From positions 1-40,436 of the forward strand of contig JAGAEQ010000020.1 of assembly GCA_017613015.1 (NCBI GenBank): 40,436 nucleotides of DNA, given 5' to 3'. How positions within the stretch are numbered: the stretch's first letter is position 1; each line of letters begins with the position of its first letter. The position numbers and the translations under genes are program-made. Shown piece by piece: positions 16,720 through 24,775 of the stretch. The notes under the pieces are model-generated. The model was not told the origin of the DNA. It was given only the letters and a program-made list of their open reading frames with translations, and ran no database searches. Source of the stretch: Bacteroidales bacterium. Lineage in GTDB: Bacteria; Bacteroidota; Bacteroidia; Bacteroidales; WCHB1-69.

Positions 16720-18777
16720 TTATCCTTTCCATACCCATTGGATTTTCACTTCCGACCGATGCGGCGCTTCGATGCGGGACGCGCCACTGCCCGTCACTTC
16801 CCTGTCCCGGTACTGGAATGCGGACAAACGAAGATAAAGAGAAGAGGATGAGGTACAACGACAGGCCAAGAGCAGGTAGGCCCGCAGGCCTTTTCCACTG
16901 CATACGGCGGTGGTAGTGGCGGACAGCACCTCCTTTTCCGCAAGATACAAGGCGGTTTGGTAGGAATCAGTGTCGAAAAAGCCGAGGGAAGCCGTCCATT
17001 GCCAACGCTCCCCCTTCCATCCCAGACGTTGGGAAAACTGGCTTCCCCTCTCCCATTCATGGTCGGCATTCACCAGCTTGGTGTCCCATTGGCATTGCAG
17101 CGTCCAAGCGTCTAACGGCTGCCAAGCCCAACGCAGCCGGACAGCGTGCCTGTCCTCCGGCTGCAAACGACGGAGATTCCCCTGCACCTGGTTACGGGCG
17201 ACACGGCTCCAGCGGTAGGAAACCACCCAAGAACCCCAAGCACACGCATGATCCTGATAGCGGCATTGCAGGGAAGAGGCGCGGGAAGGGGCATCCGCCT
17301 GGTATTTCAGCCAAGGGTAATACGTTTCCTTCCAGGCCGCGTCCACACTTCCGTTCCGCCCCAGCAGCATCCGCGCCCGCCACTGCATGCTGTGCTCGTT
17401 CATGGCATCCGAAGTGCCGTTCAAGGCATCCGAAACCGCATGAAAATCCCCGGGAAGGCGGCGCAACTGCAAGGCAAACTGCAAACGGTCGTCCGCATAC
17501 AGCACGCAGCCCGCATCCACCGCCAACTTTCCGGAACAGGCGACTTCACCGAAAAAGACCAGACGGCGGTAATTCCACAACCAATCCGCACTCGCGTTCC
17601 ACAACTCCCGCCCATGAAAGCGAAATTGGCTGTAAGGCTTCACCTCCGGCTCAAACGGAAGCGCATAGTGCAGGGCGGACAGGCCGAAGCCCACGCGAAA
17701 CTGCCGCGTCCTATGGGAAAGGTAGAACCCGCCCGCCTGCCGACGGAGCTGCTTTTCGCCACTGATTTCGGACAAGCTGCGATGGTATCCGGTATGGGGA
17801 AGGCTTCGCAGGCTGTCCCCTTCCCGCACCGCATCCACCCGCTGATGAGCGGCATAGAGCGTGGCATCGGTATGCTTTCCCAGACGCCAGGCCGCCGCCG
17901 CGCCGCGCAAAAACTGGAACTCATTGGCGGACGTATGGGCTTTCAGCCCATACGCCGCCTTCTGCACTCCCTCCGACGCGGCGGCGGCCTGCTGAAACCC
18001 CATCCCCATGGCGATTCCCTGCCCGAACTGCAACTGATAGTCCCCAAGCAGCAGCTGACGCAAACGCCCTTTCCCCTGATAGGAGGCATAAAAAGAACAA
18101 TAATCAAAGCCTTGCGGATTGGAGGCCCGAAAAAAGGCTTCCCCAGCATCCTTTTCCGCGGTCACCCCGACACGCAACCTGTCGGCACAGCGGTAGGTAC
18201 ATTTGAACAGGACCGCCATCGCATTCCCCTCGTAACGGCTTCCGGAACCGCCCTGCCACAAGGAATCCCCGGCATCCGCATAAGCCTCCTGAGCTTCCGG
18301 CACCCCGGCACAACGGAGAAGCGCTTCGGCTTTGCCGTTCAGGCACTGCCGCCAACGCCATTCGCTTTTCTCCGAAGGGGCGGAAAACGAAATGTACGGC
18401 AGCAGCCCCTGCACCAAAGCCACGGAAAAACCCTCCACCGCCGCCAGTTCCGAAGGGGTGTACAGAAAACCGTACAGCGTCACATAACGCTGCAAATGAT
18501 AGAGTTGGTAAGCGGAAAGATGCAGCACTTCCGCCAAACGCACGTCTTCCGGCTGATTGATGCAAAGCGGCTCCTCCTTCAAGGCCTCCAAAGCTTGCCG
18601 CCAGGCACTGGCATCCACCGCCTCCTGCCCCTCTTCCTCCCGGTTCTCCAAAGCGGCTTCCAAGGCCCATTCCTGCTCCGCCTCCCAAAAGCCCGTTCCG
18701 ATTAGGGTATCCGTCCACTGCGCCCATCCCTTCCAAGGACAAAGCAGACACAATAAACTGAGAGCCACTTTCTTCAT
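16720..18777 (-). CDS. Helix-hairpin-helix plus predicted outer-membrane beta-barrel protein
   Basis: Uncharacterised 685-residue envelope protein. It begins with a signal peptide (MKKVALSLLCLLCPWKGWAQ); the start at 18777 overlaps the stop of the preceding gene as ATGA, so the earlier in-frame start at 18894 is rejected. After a Glu/Ala-rich helical region comes a ComEA-like helix-hairpin-helix pair: PLCINQPEDVRLAEVLHLSA, then a TLYGFLYTPSELAAVEGFSV segment (about residues 70-130). From about residue 190 to the end the sequence alternates polar and aromatic residues with many Arg/Trp/Tyr strands (LRQLLLGDYQLQFGQGIAMG, many WR and QCR strands), fitting a large beta-barrel; the end IQWVWKG is aromatic. 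The helix-hairpin-helix would then lie in the periplasm. DNA binding is possible but not shown. Confidence 0.8.
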   Translation of the reverse strand: MKKVALSLLCLLCPWKGWAQWTDTLIGTGFWEAEQEWALEAALENREEEGQEAVDASAWRQALEALKEEPLCINQPEDVRLAEVLHLSAYQLYHLQRYVTLYGFLYTPSELAAVEGFSVALVQGLLPYISFSAPSEKSEWRWRQCLNGKAEALLRCAGVPEAQEAYADAGDSLWQGGSGSRYEGNAMAVLFKCTYRCADRLRVGVTAEKDAGEAFFRASNPQGFDYCSFYASYQGKGRLRQLLLGDYQLQFGQGIAMGMGFQQAAAASEGVQKAAYGLKAHTSANEFQFLRGAAAAWRLGKHTDATLYAAHQRVDAVREGDSLRSLPHTGYHRSLSEISGEKQLRRQAGGFYLSHRTRQFRVGFGLSALHYALPFEPEVKPYSQFRFHGRELWNASADWLWNYRRLVFFGEVACSGKLAVDAGCVLYADDRLQFALQLRRLPGDFHAVSDALNGTSDAMNEHSMQWRARMLLGRNGSVDAAWKETYYPWLKYQADAPSRASSLQCRYQDHACAWGSWVVSYRWSRVARNQVQGNLRRLQPEDRHAVRLRWAWQPLDAWTLQCQWDTKLVNADHEWERGSQFSQRLGWKGERWQWTASLGFFDTDSYQTALYLAEKEVLSATTTAVCSGKGLRAYLLLACRCTSSSSLYLRLSAFQYRDREVTGSGASRIEAPHRSEVKIQWVWKG

Positions 18778-19619
18778 TCTTTCCTCCCGCCTTTGGCCGC
18801 AGGTTGCGGACCGCTTACAAACAAGGCAAGGGAAGGGCCTGTCAAGGGATGGAAAGCGCAGGCCATGCCACAGTAGCCGAAGGGCAAGGCACAAGCCACC
18901 CCGAAATCGGCCTTGGCGTAAGGAATTTCAAAACCCGCCCAGCCCTGCATCCGCTTATGCGGCCGCGCCTCCAAGCCTACATACAGCGTAGCGGGACCGT
19001 CGGAGGTTTTACGGTACTCGAAGCAGGTCGTCCAACGCGCGGACCAATGATAGCTTCCCCCTGCACCCACAGCGGAGGGAATACGCTCCCGCTGCGCCCC
19101 TCCCACCCAAAACGGCAGCCCGAAGGGATTGTCCCACACCAAGCCGAAACGCCAAGGAGCCTGCGGACGGTAAAAGGTGGAAAGGGAGACATCCATGCCG
19201 AACTTGCGCCCATAATAGGCATCGCTGTAAGCCAATGAACGGCAGGACAGCTGCAAAGCCATGGCAAAACGTTGCGCATAGGACTGGGCAAAGGAGACCG
19301 CCGCCCCGGTCTCCCGGAAATCCGCCCAACGTTCCTGCAACACAAACATTCCGAAAGCATTGCGTTCCCCAAAAGGTAGCCCGCATCCGCTCAAAAAGAC
19401 CGAAGAGGGAAGCGCAAGGGCCTGCTGACGGACAATACTCAAAAAAACCGGACTCCGCTGAAAAGCCAAAGCGGAAGGATTGGCGGCCAAGGCGCAGGCA
19501 TTTTCCGCCGACACCGTATAACCGCCTAAGGAAAAGGGCGGAGACAGCCGGAGCGGCGCTTGGGCCGGTAACAGCGCATACAATAATGCAAGGGACAGGG
19601 TTAGGGTGTGTGTTTTCAT
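18774..19619 (-). CDS. Predicted outer-membrane beta-barrel protein (PorV/PorQ-like fold?)
   Basis: Uncharacterised 281-residue protein. The start at 19619 begins a signal peptide (MKTHTLTLSLALLYALLPAQA); earlier in-frame starts to 19715 would run through the promoter. The mature part has SLGGYTVSAENACALAANPS, a pattern seen near the start of FadL/PorV/PorQ-type barrels (a conserved glycine followed by an Asn-Pro turn), and then alternating strands (NAFGMFVLQERWADFRETGA, RFGLVWDNPFGLPFW, TLYVGLEARPHK). The C-terminus is basic (KGGRKE) with no aromatic last residue. Its stop overlaps the start of the helix-hairpin-helix/barrel gene, which suggests that the two are made together. A PorQ assignment is possible but not supported strongly enough to name it. 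Confidence 0.72.
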   Translation of the reverse strand: MKTHTLTLSLALLYALLPAQAPLRLSPPFSLGGYTVSAENACALAANPSALAFQRSPVFLSIVRQQALALPSSVFLSGCGLPFGERNAFGMFVLQERWADFRETGAAVSFAQSYAQRFAMALQLSCRSLAYSDAYYGRKFGMDVSLSTFYRPQAPWRFGLVWDNPFGLPFWVGGAQRERIPSAVGAGGSYHWSARWTTCFEYRKTSDGPATLYVGLEARPHKRMQGWAGFEIPYAKADFGVACALPFGYCGMACAFHPLTGPSLALFVSGPQPAAKGGRKE

Positions 19620-19641
19620 TTTTTTCAGGGTTGTGCGGATG

Positions 19642-19649
19642 CAAAAATA
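19642..19649 (-). promoter_or_regulatory. Bacteroidota-type -7 box of the barrel/HhH operon
   Basis: TATTTTTG on the - strand (19649-19642) matches TAnnTTTG fully and lies 23 bases before the ATG at 19619. No clear -33 TTTG is seen at the right distance (TTTCC near 19673 at best). Confidence 0.55.
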
Positions 19650-19681
19650 CAAAATTTCCGCTTTCACTTCGCGGAAAGGAC

Positions 19682-19710
19682 AAAAAAAAAGCGGACCGAA
19701 GTCCGCTTTT
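19682..19710 (-). terminator. UUCG-tetraloop terminator of the type IX secretion operon
   Basis: On the - strand AAAAGCGGAC (19710-19701) pairs with GTCCGC plus T residues (19696-19682), closed by a C(UUCG)G tetraloop, followed by nine T in a row. It starts 18 bases after the porN stop. Confidence 0.93.
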
Positions 19711-19727
19711 GTCATATAGACAAGGGG

Positions 19728-20699
19728 TTAGTACTCCCACATGTCGTTTTCGTTCTGCCGGATCTTGTTCTTGATGCGCTCCGACTCCAGAATCTGGTCC
19801 AAACCGTTCACAATGTAATGGTTGATTTCACGGTTGTCATACACATTGGATTCAGCTTTGATAAAACTGGAGAAACTGCGCTGGAGGAACAAATCATCAA
19901 ACGTGCGGTTCTGTCCGAAGTTCTTGTTGTTGAACACTTCGTTCTTGGCCAAGAAAGGACGCACCTCGTTGTAGTCAATCCAACTGAACTGCCGCCAACG
20001 ACGGTTGGTGACGGCAGGCATGCCGTCTTCCTCATCCACTTCCTCCGCCACCGCATCGGTCTGGGGTTCATACCAGAACATGGGGCAGAGAGCCATGATA
20101 CGGACATCCAGCAGGGAACGTTGGTTATCCACGTACCAGCATTCTTTCAATATGTACTGAAAAACGTCCTTAGCACCCCATGCGATGAAGATGTTGGAGT
20201 CACCGATGGTTTCACCCCAGTCGTTAATCAGCTCCAAACGCTTGGACTCACCCATACTGGACCTCAGCTCCTCGGCGGACATGGGCACATTGATGTACTC
20301 GTCGGTGTAGACGCGCAAAGGCTCCGGATTCTCTTCGGTGGAGTCAATGGCATCCAGAATGACCTGCATCAGGCTGCGCCAGTTACCCTTCACTTCCGTA
20401 GGAAAATAAAGGGGATGGTTCATTTTCTCACGCAAATCCAGCACACGCCAAACCAAAGTCGCATCCTTCAGGTAATCCTGATTGATGGATTGCAGGGTGA
20501 CCGGCTTGTTATCGGCCACATTCTGCGCGACCCACGGCCTGTCTATCGGGGCACGGATCGGTTTCGCAGCCGGTTTTTTCGCCTCTGTAGTGGCGGGCGT
20601 GGTCTCCTCCCCGTAATACCCTTCCTCACTTTCAATCACCTGGGCGAAAGAAAACGAGGTGAGGAGGACCAATGCGAATGCTAATTTAAACGCTTTCAT
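19728..20699 (-). CDS. porN: Type IX secretion system protein PorN/GldN
   Basis: Periplasmic component that forms, with the lipoprotein PorK, the large ring under the outer membrane in the type IX system. The 323-residue product has a signal peptide (MKAFKLAFALVLLTSFSFAQ), a Thr/Ala/Pro/Lys-rich linker, and then the GldN domain: ATLVWRVLDLREKMNHPLYF near residue 83, FIAWGAKDVFQYILKECWYV, RIMALCPMFWYEPQTD, and SWIDYNEVRPFLAKNEVFN followed by the closing RSFSSFIKAESNVYDNREI region. Length is near that of P. gingivalis PorN. It is the last gene of the operon, 26 bases after porM, and is followed by a strong terminator. Confidence 0.96.
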   Translation of the reverse strand: MKAFKLAFALVLLTSFSFAQVIESEEGYYGEETTPATTEAKKPAAKPIRAPIDRPWVAQNVADNKPVTLQSINQDYLKDATLVWRVLDLREKMNHPLYFPTEVKGNWRSLMQVILDAIDSTEENPEPLRVYTDEYINVPMSAEELRSSMGESKRLELINDWGETIGDSNIFIAWGAKDVFQYILKECWYVDNQRSLLDVRIMALCPMFWYEPQTDAVAEEVDEEDGMPAVTNRRWRQFSWIDYNEVRPFLAKNEVFNNKNFGQNRTFDDLFLQRSFSSFIKAESNVYDNREINHYIVNGLDQILESERIKNKIRQNENDMWEY

Positions 20700-20725
20700 A
20701 ACTCTATTATTTTAAATTACACATT

Positions 20726-22318
20726 TTAACGGATACGGACCAAAATGGTCTTCAACGTTCTGGCTCCAGCGATACTCTGCACCTTGATTTCGGAAATTTC
20801 CATCTGGGTGCCGGCGGAAGCCGCACGGATCTTGCTTACCACATTGTCCGGGAAGCGGCCGCCCTTCACAATGATAGGAGCCTCTTCCACATTGTTTTTC
20901 ACAAATGTGACCTTATAGGAGACCACATTCCAACGCAACTCGTAGTTGAAGTCAGGGGACATCTTGGCAACAATCAGAGGATTGGCCAGAAGCACGTCCT
21001 TGGACTGCCTGCCGGAAGTGATGTTCGCACCGATGGAGGCGCTGGGCTCCGGAACCGGTTTCACACGGAATTCGGTTTTGCCCATCTGCTGGGTCTTTCC
21101 TCCGCCCATATCCGCACTGATGGAAATGGAAATCGGTTTGCCAGCCATGCTCTGCGGCACAGACACGTCGTAACGGCCGTTACCTAGGGAAGTGGCCGTA
21201 GCCCCACCCCAGTTGATGCGCAGCTGTTCGGAAGCCACCGGAGCGGAAATGGTCACGGGGTTGGGAATACCCGCATAGAACACATTCATCTTTTCCGCAG
21301 CCACAGCGGCGGTCGGTTTGGTGACGGTATAGGCTTCGGAGAAAGGATAGTATTTGTCCCCTTCCGGGCTTTGCACCTTGATCATACCGGCGAATTTCTG
21401 GTTACCTATGCCACCGGTCGGGATTTTCAGATGGACAATGCCACTGTCACCTTCCACCATGGTCAGATGGGGAATGTCTTCCTCGGTAGCCTTGTCACGT
21501 CCGGGTCCCCAATAGACCACAGGGGTCTGGCGGGAATCGGAGGCGGCCACAATAATGTCGGCCTCGAAGGCGTCTCCGGAGAACACGATACGGCTGTTCG
21601 GAATCACCTTGGCGCTGACGTTGTCAAACTTGAAGCTACCGGCATCAATCTGGTTGTACAGGTATTTCACCGTCTCATACTCCATGTTTTTCAGCTCACC
21701 GATGATGTTGTTCAACAAGGTGTAGCTACCGGCGGCGACAATGTGCTCAAAGGTGTGGACTTCCCAAGATTCGGGTTCTCCGCCCGCATCCTGGTAGGAT
21801 TTCTCCACCTCCAGGCCTTTCAAATGGAAAGCGGTGTCTCCCACTATCTTGGCGACATTGGCTTTCAAGGCTTTGATACGGTCGGACATTTCATAGGCCT
21901 TCCGCTGGTTGATAAAATAGGTGGTCGGTTTGTCGAAATTGTCTTTCGCGTCCATGTCCTTCAAGGTCAAACCCTTCACTTCTTCCGGTTTTTTACCGTC
22001 CACATAGCAGAACAATTCTGTCTTGATGTCCTCCACATAAAGGATTTCCGCATCGAACAATTTCTGGGCTTCCCGGGCCTTCGCCAAAAACGGTTTGACC
22101 TTGGGGCCCTCTTTTTCCACAGCCGCCTCAAAATTAGCATAGCTTTCATCTATCTTGGAGGTGAAATTGGCATTCGTCGCCTCCAAGGTGTCACTCACGG
22201 TACTGAACGCGCTCAGGATGTCCTTGGAAACGTTCAAGGCCAACATGGCTGTCAAGACCAAGTACATCATGCCGATCATTTTCTGTCGCGGGGTCTCCGG
22301 ACAATTCTTTGCACCCAT
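20726..22318 (-). CDS. porM: Type IX secretion system protein PorM/GldM
   Basis: Motor component that spans the periplasm and links the inner-membrane motor to the PorK-PorN ring. The 530-residue product starts with a short cytoplasmic piece (MGAKNCPETPRQKMIGMMY), one membrane helix at about 14-36 (YLVLTAMLALNVSKDILSAF), and then a long periplasmic part with helical D1 and beta-rich D2-D4 domains (for example FYAGIPNPVTISAPV near residue 358). Key family pattern: PRQKMIGMMYLVLTAMLALN. Length fits the family (about 515). It is 43 bases after porL. Confidence 0.97.
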   Translation of the reverse strand: MGAKNCPETPRQKMIGMMYLVLTAMLALNVSKDILSAFSTVSDTLEATNANFTSKIDESYANFEAAVEKEGPKVKPFLAKAREAQKLFDAEILYVEDIKTELFCYVDGKKPEEVKGLTLKDMDAKDNFDKPTTYFINQRKAYEMSDRIKALKANVAKIVGDTAFHLKGLEVEKSYQDAGGEPESWEVHTFEHIVAAGSYTLLNNIIGELKNMEYETVKYLYNQIDAGSFKFDNVSAKVIPNSRIVFSGDAFEADIIVAASDSRQTPVVYWGPGRDKATEEDIPHLTMVEGDSGIVHLKIPTGGIGNQKFAGMIKVQSPEGDKYYPFSEAYTVTKPTAAVAAEKMNVFYAGIPNPVTISAPVASEQLRINWGGATATSLGNGRYDVSVPQSMAGKPISISISADMGGGKTQQMGKTEFRVKPVPEPSASIGANITSGRQSKDVLLANPLIVAKMSPDFNYELRWNVVSYKVTFVKNNVEEAPIIVKGGRFPDNVVSKIRAASAGTQMEISEIKVQSIAGARTLKTILVRIR

Positions 22319-22361
22319 GTATTTCTGTTTTAATTAGTTATCAATCCGTTTACTTCCTCTG

Positions 22362-23243
22362 TTAGCGGTTGCTCATGGCGGCCAGCATGTTGCCGTAAAT
22401 ACCGTTCAGTTTGCTGACGTTCTGGGCCAGTTTGTCAATCTGCTCCTTGTAGGCATTCACACTGTCGGTGGACTGGGTCAGGTTGTTAGCCAGCTTGGAG
22501 ATGTACTCGTCCAGATTCTTGGTGGTGTTCATGGTGTTGTTGGCGGTCTGGATCTGGATTTCATAAGCCGCGTTCATGGCCGACAGGTTCTTGGCCAGAC
22601 GGTCCATTTCAGCGTTGAAACCGGTTTCCTCCGACATGGCGGCGATGTTCTTCTCATAGATGCCGGCCAAGGTCTTGACAGAAGAGGTGGCTTTTTCGAT
22701 ATTCTCAAAATACTGTCCGGACTTGCTCGTGGTGTTTTCCAGGGTTTCAGCGGCCTTGTCGTAGGCGCCCGACAGGTTTTTCACCGAATCGGCGGCCTTG
22801 GACAGGTTGGAGACATAACCGTCAGTGGCAGCGGCGGCATCGGAAACACCGGCGAGCTTTTTGGCGTTGTCGCCCAGGTTACGCATACCGGAAGCCAAGC
22901 TTTCCAGCAGTTCGGGACCTATTTTGGCCTCTTCCAACGCATGATCCAACTGTTGGGTAATAGGAGCGTTGGAGGGAAGTTTCTTTTCCGTGTGGGAAGC
23001 TTCACCGATAGCCAGTTGCGGGAACACCAGCGACCAGTTGTAGTGAGGCAGAGGCGGTTCGAAAGCGGAGAAGAAGAAGATCAAGGCTTCCGTGACCATA
23101 CCGGCCGTCAAAACGATACCGGCACCCGGCCAGTGCATGATTTTGAACAACGCACCGATGATAACGACAGAAGCGCCCCATCCGTACAACTTGGTCATAA
23201 AATTGACATACCCTTTACTTGTGACAAGTTCATTCAGTCCCAT
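22362..23243 (-). CDS. porL: Type IX secretion system protein PorL/GldL
   Basis: Inner-membrane motor subunit that uses the proton gradient with PorM. Two membrane helices occupy about residues 20-36 and 41-62, separated by the signature HWPG (residues 37-40). Lys34 and Glu52 lie inside the helices, as the charged residues known to matter in GldL-type motors do. The remaining 230 residues are cytoplasmic and form long heptad-like coils with repeated NLSKAADSVKNLSGAYDKAA-like units, spaced about 35 residues. Length (293) fits PorL of P. gingivalis. It lies 53 bases after porK. Confidence 0.97.
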   Translation of the reverse strand: MGLNELVTSKGYVNFMTKLYGWGASVVIIGALFKIMHWPGAGIVLTAGMVTEALIFFFSAFEPPLPHYNWSLVFPQLAIGEASHTEKKLPSNAPITQQLDHALEEAKIGPELLESLASGMRNLGDNAKKLAGVSDAAAATDGYVSNLSKAADSVKNLSGAYDKAAETLENTTSKSGQYFENIEKATSSVKTLAGIYEKNIAAMSEETGFNAEMDRLAKNLSAMNAAYEIQIQTANNTMNTTKNLDEYISKLANNLTQSTDSVNAYKEQIDKLAQNVSKLNGIYGNMLAAMSNR

Positions 23244-23296
23244 GATTTTTTGTTTTTTTAGTATTACGTTTTTTATTTATTTGTTCATTATTTGGT

Positions 23297-24736
23297 TTAG
23301 TACACGTTGGACGAAGCGGTCTTGCTGTCGCCGAAATTGCGTCCCAGGTAGGTCTGCACGCAACGGAAGCCGATATAGGACTTTCCGGTGTCCTGATAGC
23401 AGTAGTTGCGCACCGCCGTCTGCATGTAATAGCTGATGTCCTTCCAGGAACCGCCGCGGACCACCTTGCGTTTCAGCACAGGAGCGTCGTTGTCCTTGGC
23501 ATAGTAGGTGTATTGCATGTTCAGGTCGTGGGCGAAGTTGTAGGCGGATTCGCTGTAGGCGTCCTCGCACCATTCGGACACGTTACCGGCCATGTCGTAC
23601 AAGCCCCAGTCGTTCGCATGGTAGTGGGCGACGACAATGGTCTGCACACCACCGTCAGCAGCATAGTTACCGCGCTGCGGCTTGAAGTTGCCCAAGAAAC
23701 AGCCGTTGGAGTTCTGGGTGTAGGGTCCGCCCCAAGGATACGGGCTGTTTTCCCTATAGCCTCTGGCCGCCCATTCCCATTCCACCTCGTTCGGCAGACG
23801 GAACTCGTTTTCAAACGCCCAGTCGTGGCTGCCGATATAGGAGTTGCGGATTTGGGTGCGCCATGCGCAGAACGCGCGGGCCTGTTTCCAGCTCACACCG
23901 ACCACCGGATAGTAATCGTATTGCGGATGGGAGAAATAATTCTCGGTCAGGGGTTCGTTGAAGGAATAGGTGAAATCGTGAATCCAGCACAAGGTGTCGG
24001 GATAGATGTTGATCACCTCCCTGCGCAGGAACGGCTTCTTGCCTTGGTTGTAGGCCGTCGGACGGTTGGAGAACATTCCCATGTCCTTGGTTTGGGGATC
24101 GGCGTTGTCGAACTCCTTGTAGGCGGCACCCATGACTTCGGGATCCTCCGGATCGCGGTAAGCCCTGCGGTCCACCCACCAGTATTCGAAGTTCAGCATT
24201 TTGACATTCAAATCCTTCGCCTTGTAATGGTAAAAACGCTCGTTACCGGCGGGGGAGCTGTACAGCTGGGCCAGCACCGCCTGGTACTCCTCGTCGCGGG
24301 AATCCCAGTCGATGGGGGTGTTCCAGTTGATCAGACGGGGCTCGATCACCTCGCCCTCGTTCTCGCCTTTCCTGTACTTTTTGAAATGCTGATTGTCCTC
24401 CTCCACTTCGGCCTCGCCAAGCAGCACGTGGGCGATGGAGTCACGCACCCACATCACGAACTGGCGGTACTCGTTGTTGGTGATTTCGGTCTCATCCATC
24501 CAGAAAGCCTGGACCGTCACGTTTTTGGCGGCATAGGTCTGCGAATAGGCGGCATCGGCCATGCCTCCGCCAATAATCGTGTGACCCAGCGGAATGTTCT
24601 TCATACCGAACGGAATAACTTCAACGTATTCGGGTCTGTCCTGTACACCGACCAACTGCCCGTTGCCGGCGTTCTTGCAGGAAGTCGCCACAAGCGTGAG
24701 GACGACACTTGCCAACATTACAATCGATTTTTTCAT
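23297..24736 (-). CDS. porK: Type IX secretion lipoprotein PorK/GldK
   Basis: Outer-membrane lipoprotein forming the periplasmic ring with PorN. The signal ends in a lipobox with Cys20 (LVATSC). The 479-residue product has the formylglycine-generating-enzyme/sulfatase-modifying fold: GHTIIGGG, FWMDETEITNNEYRQFVMWV near residue 77, PVVGVSWKQARAFCAWR, RLPNEVEWEWAARG, YDMAGNVSEWCEDAYS and VVRGGSWKD. Both active-site Cys of true formylglycine-generating enzymes are absent after RGGSW, where the sequence reads KDISYYMQ, so it should be structural, as expected for PorK. It is 39 bases after porP. Confidence 0.96.
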   Translation of the reverse strand: MKKSIVMLASVVLTLVATSCKNAGNGQLVGVQDRPEYVEVIPFGMKNIPLGHTIIGGGMADAAYSQTYAAKNVTVQAFWMDETEITNNEYRQFVMWVRDSIAHVLLGEAEVEEDNQHFKKYRKGENEGEVIEPRLINWNTPIDWDSRDEEYQAVLAQLYSSPAGNERFYHYKAKDLNVKMLNFEYWWVDRRAYRDPEDPEVMGAAYKEFDNADPQTKDMGMFSNRPTAYNQGKKPFLRREVINIYPDTLCWIHDFTYSFNEPLTENYFSHPQYDYYPVVGVSWKQARAFCAWRTQIRNSYIGSHDWAFENEFRLPNEVEWEWAARGYRENSPYPWGGPYTQNSNGCFLGNFKPQRGNYAADGGVQTIVVAHYHANDWGLYDMAGNVSEWCEDAYSESAYNFAHDLNMQYTYYAKDNDAPVLKRKVVRGGSWKDISYYMQTAVRNYCYQDTGKSYIGFRCVQTYLGRNFGDSKTASSNVY

Positions 24737-24775
24737 ATTCCTTAACGTTTTATAATTATTTACTTTATCAATGGA

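Noticed and set aside
16676..16903. 76-residue N-terminal extension of the DUF58 protein
   Set aside because: It overlaps the helix-hairpin-helix/barrel gene, and the family begins at MAEL..., which is the ATG at 16675.
18774..19619. Naming the small barrel protein PorQ
   Set aside because: It lies next to the por operon and has a PorV/PorQ-like beginning, but the sequence match seen by eye is weak and it is in a separate transcription unit with a helix-hairpin-helix/barrel gene.
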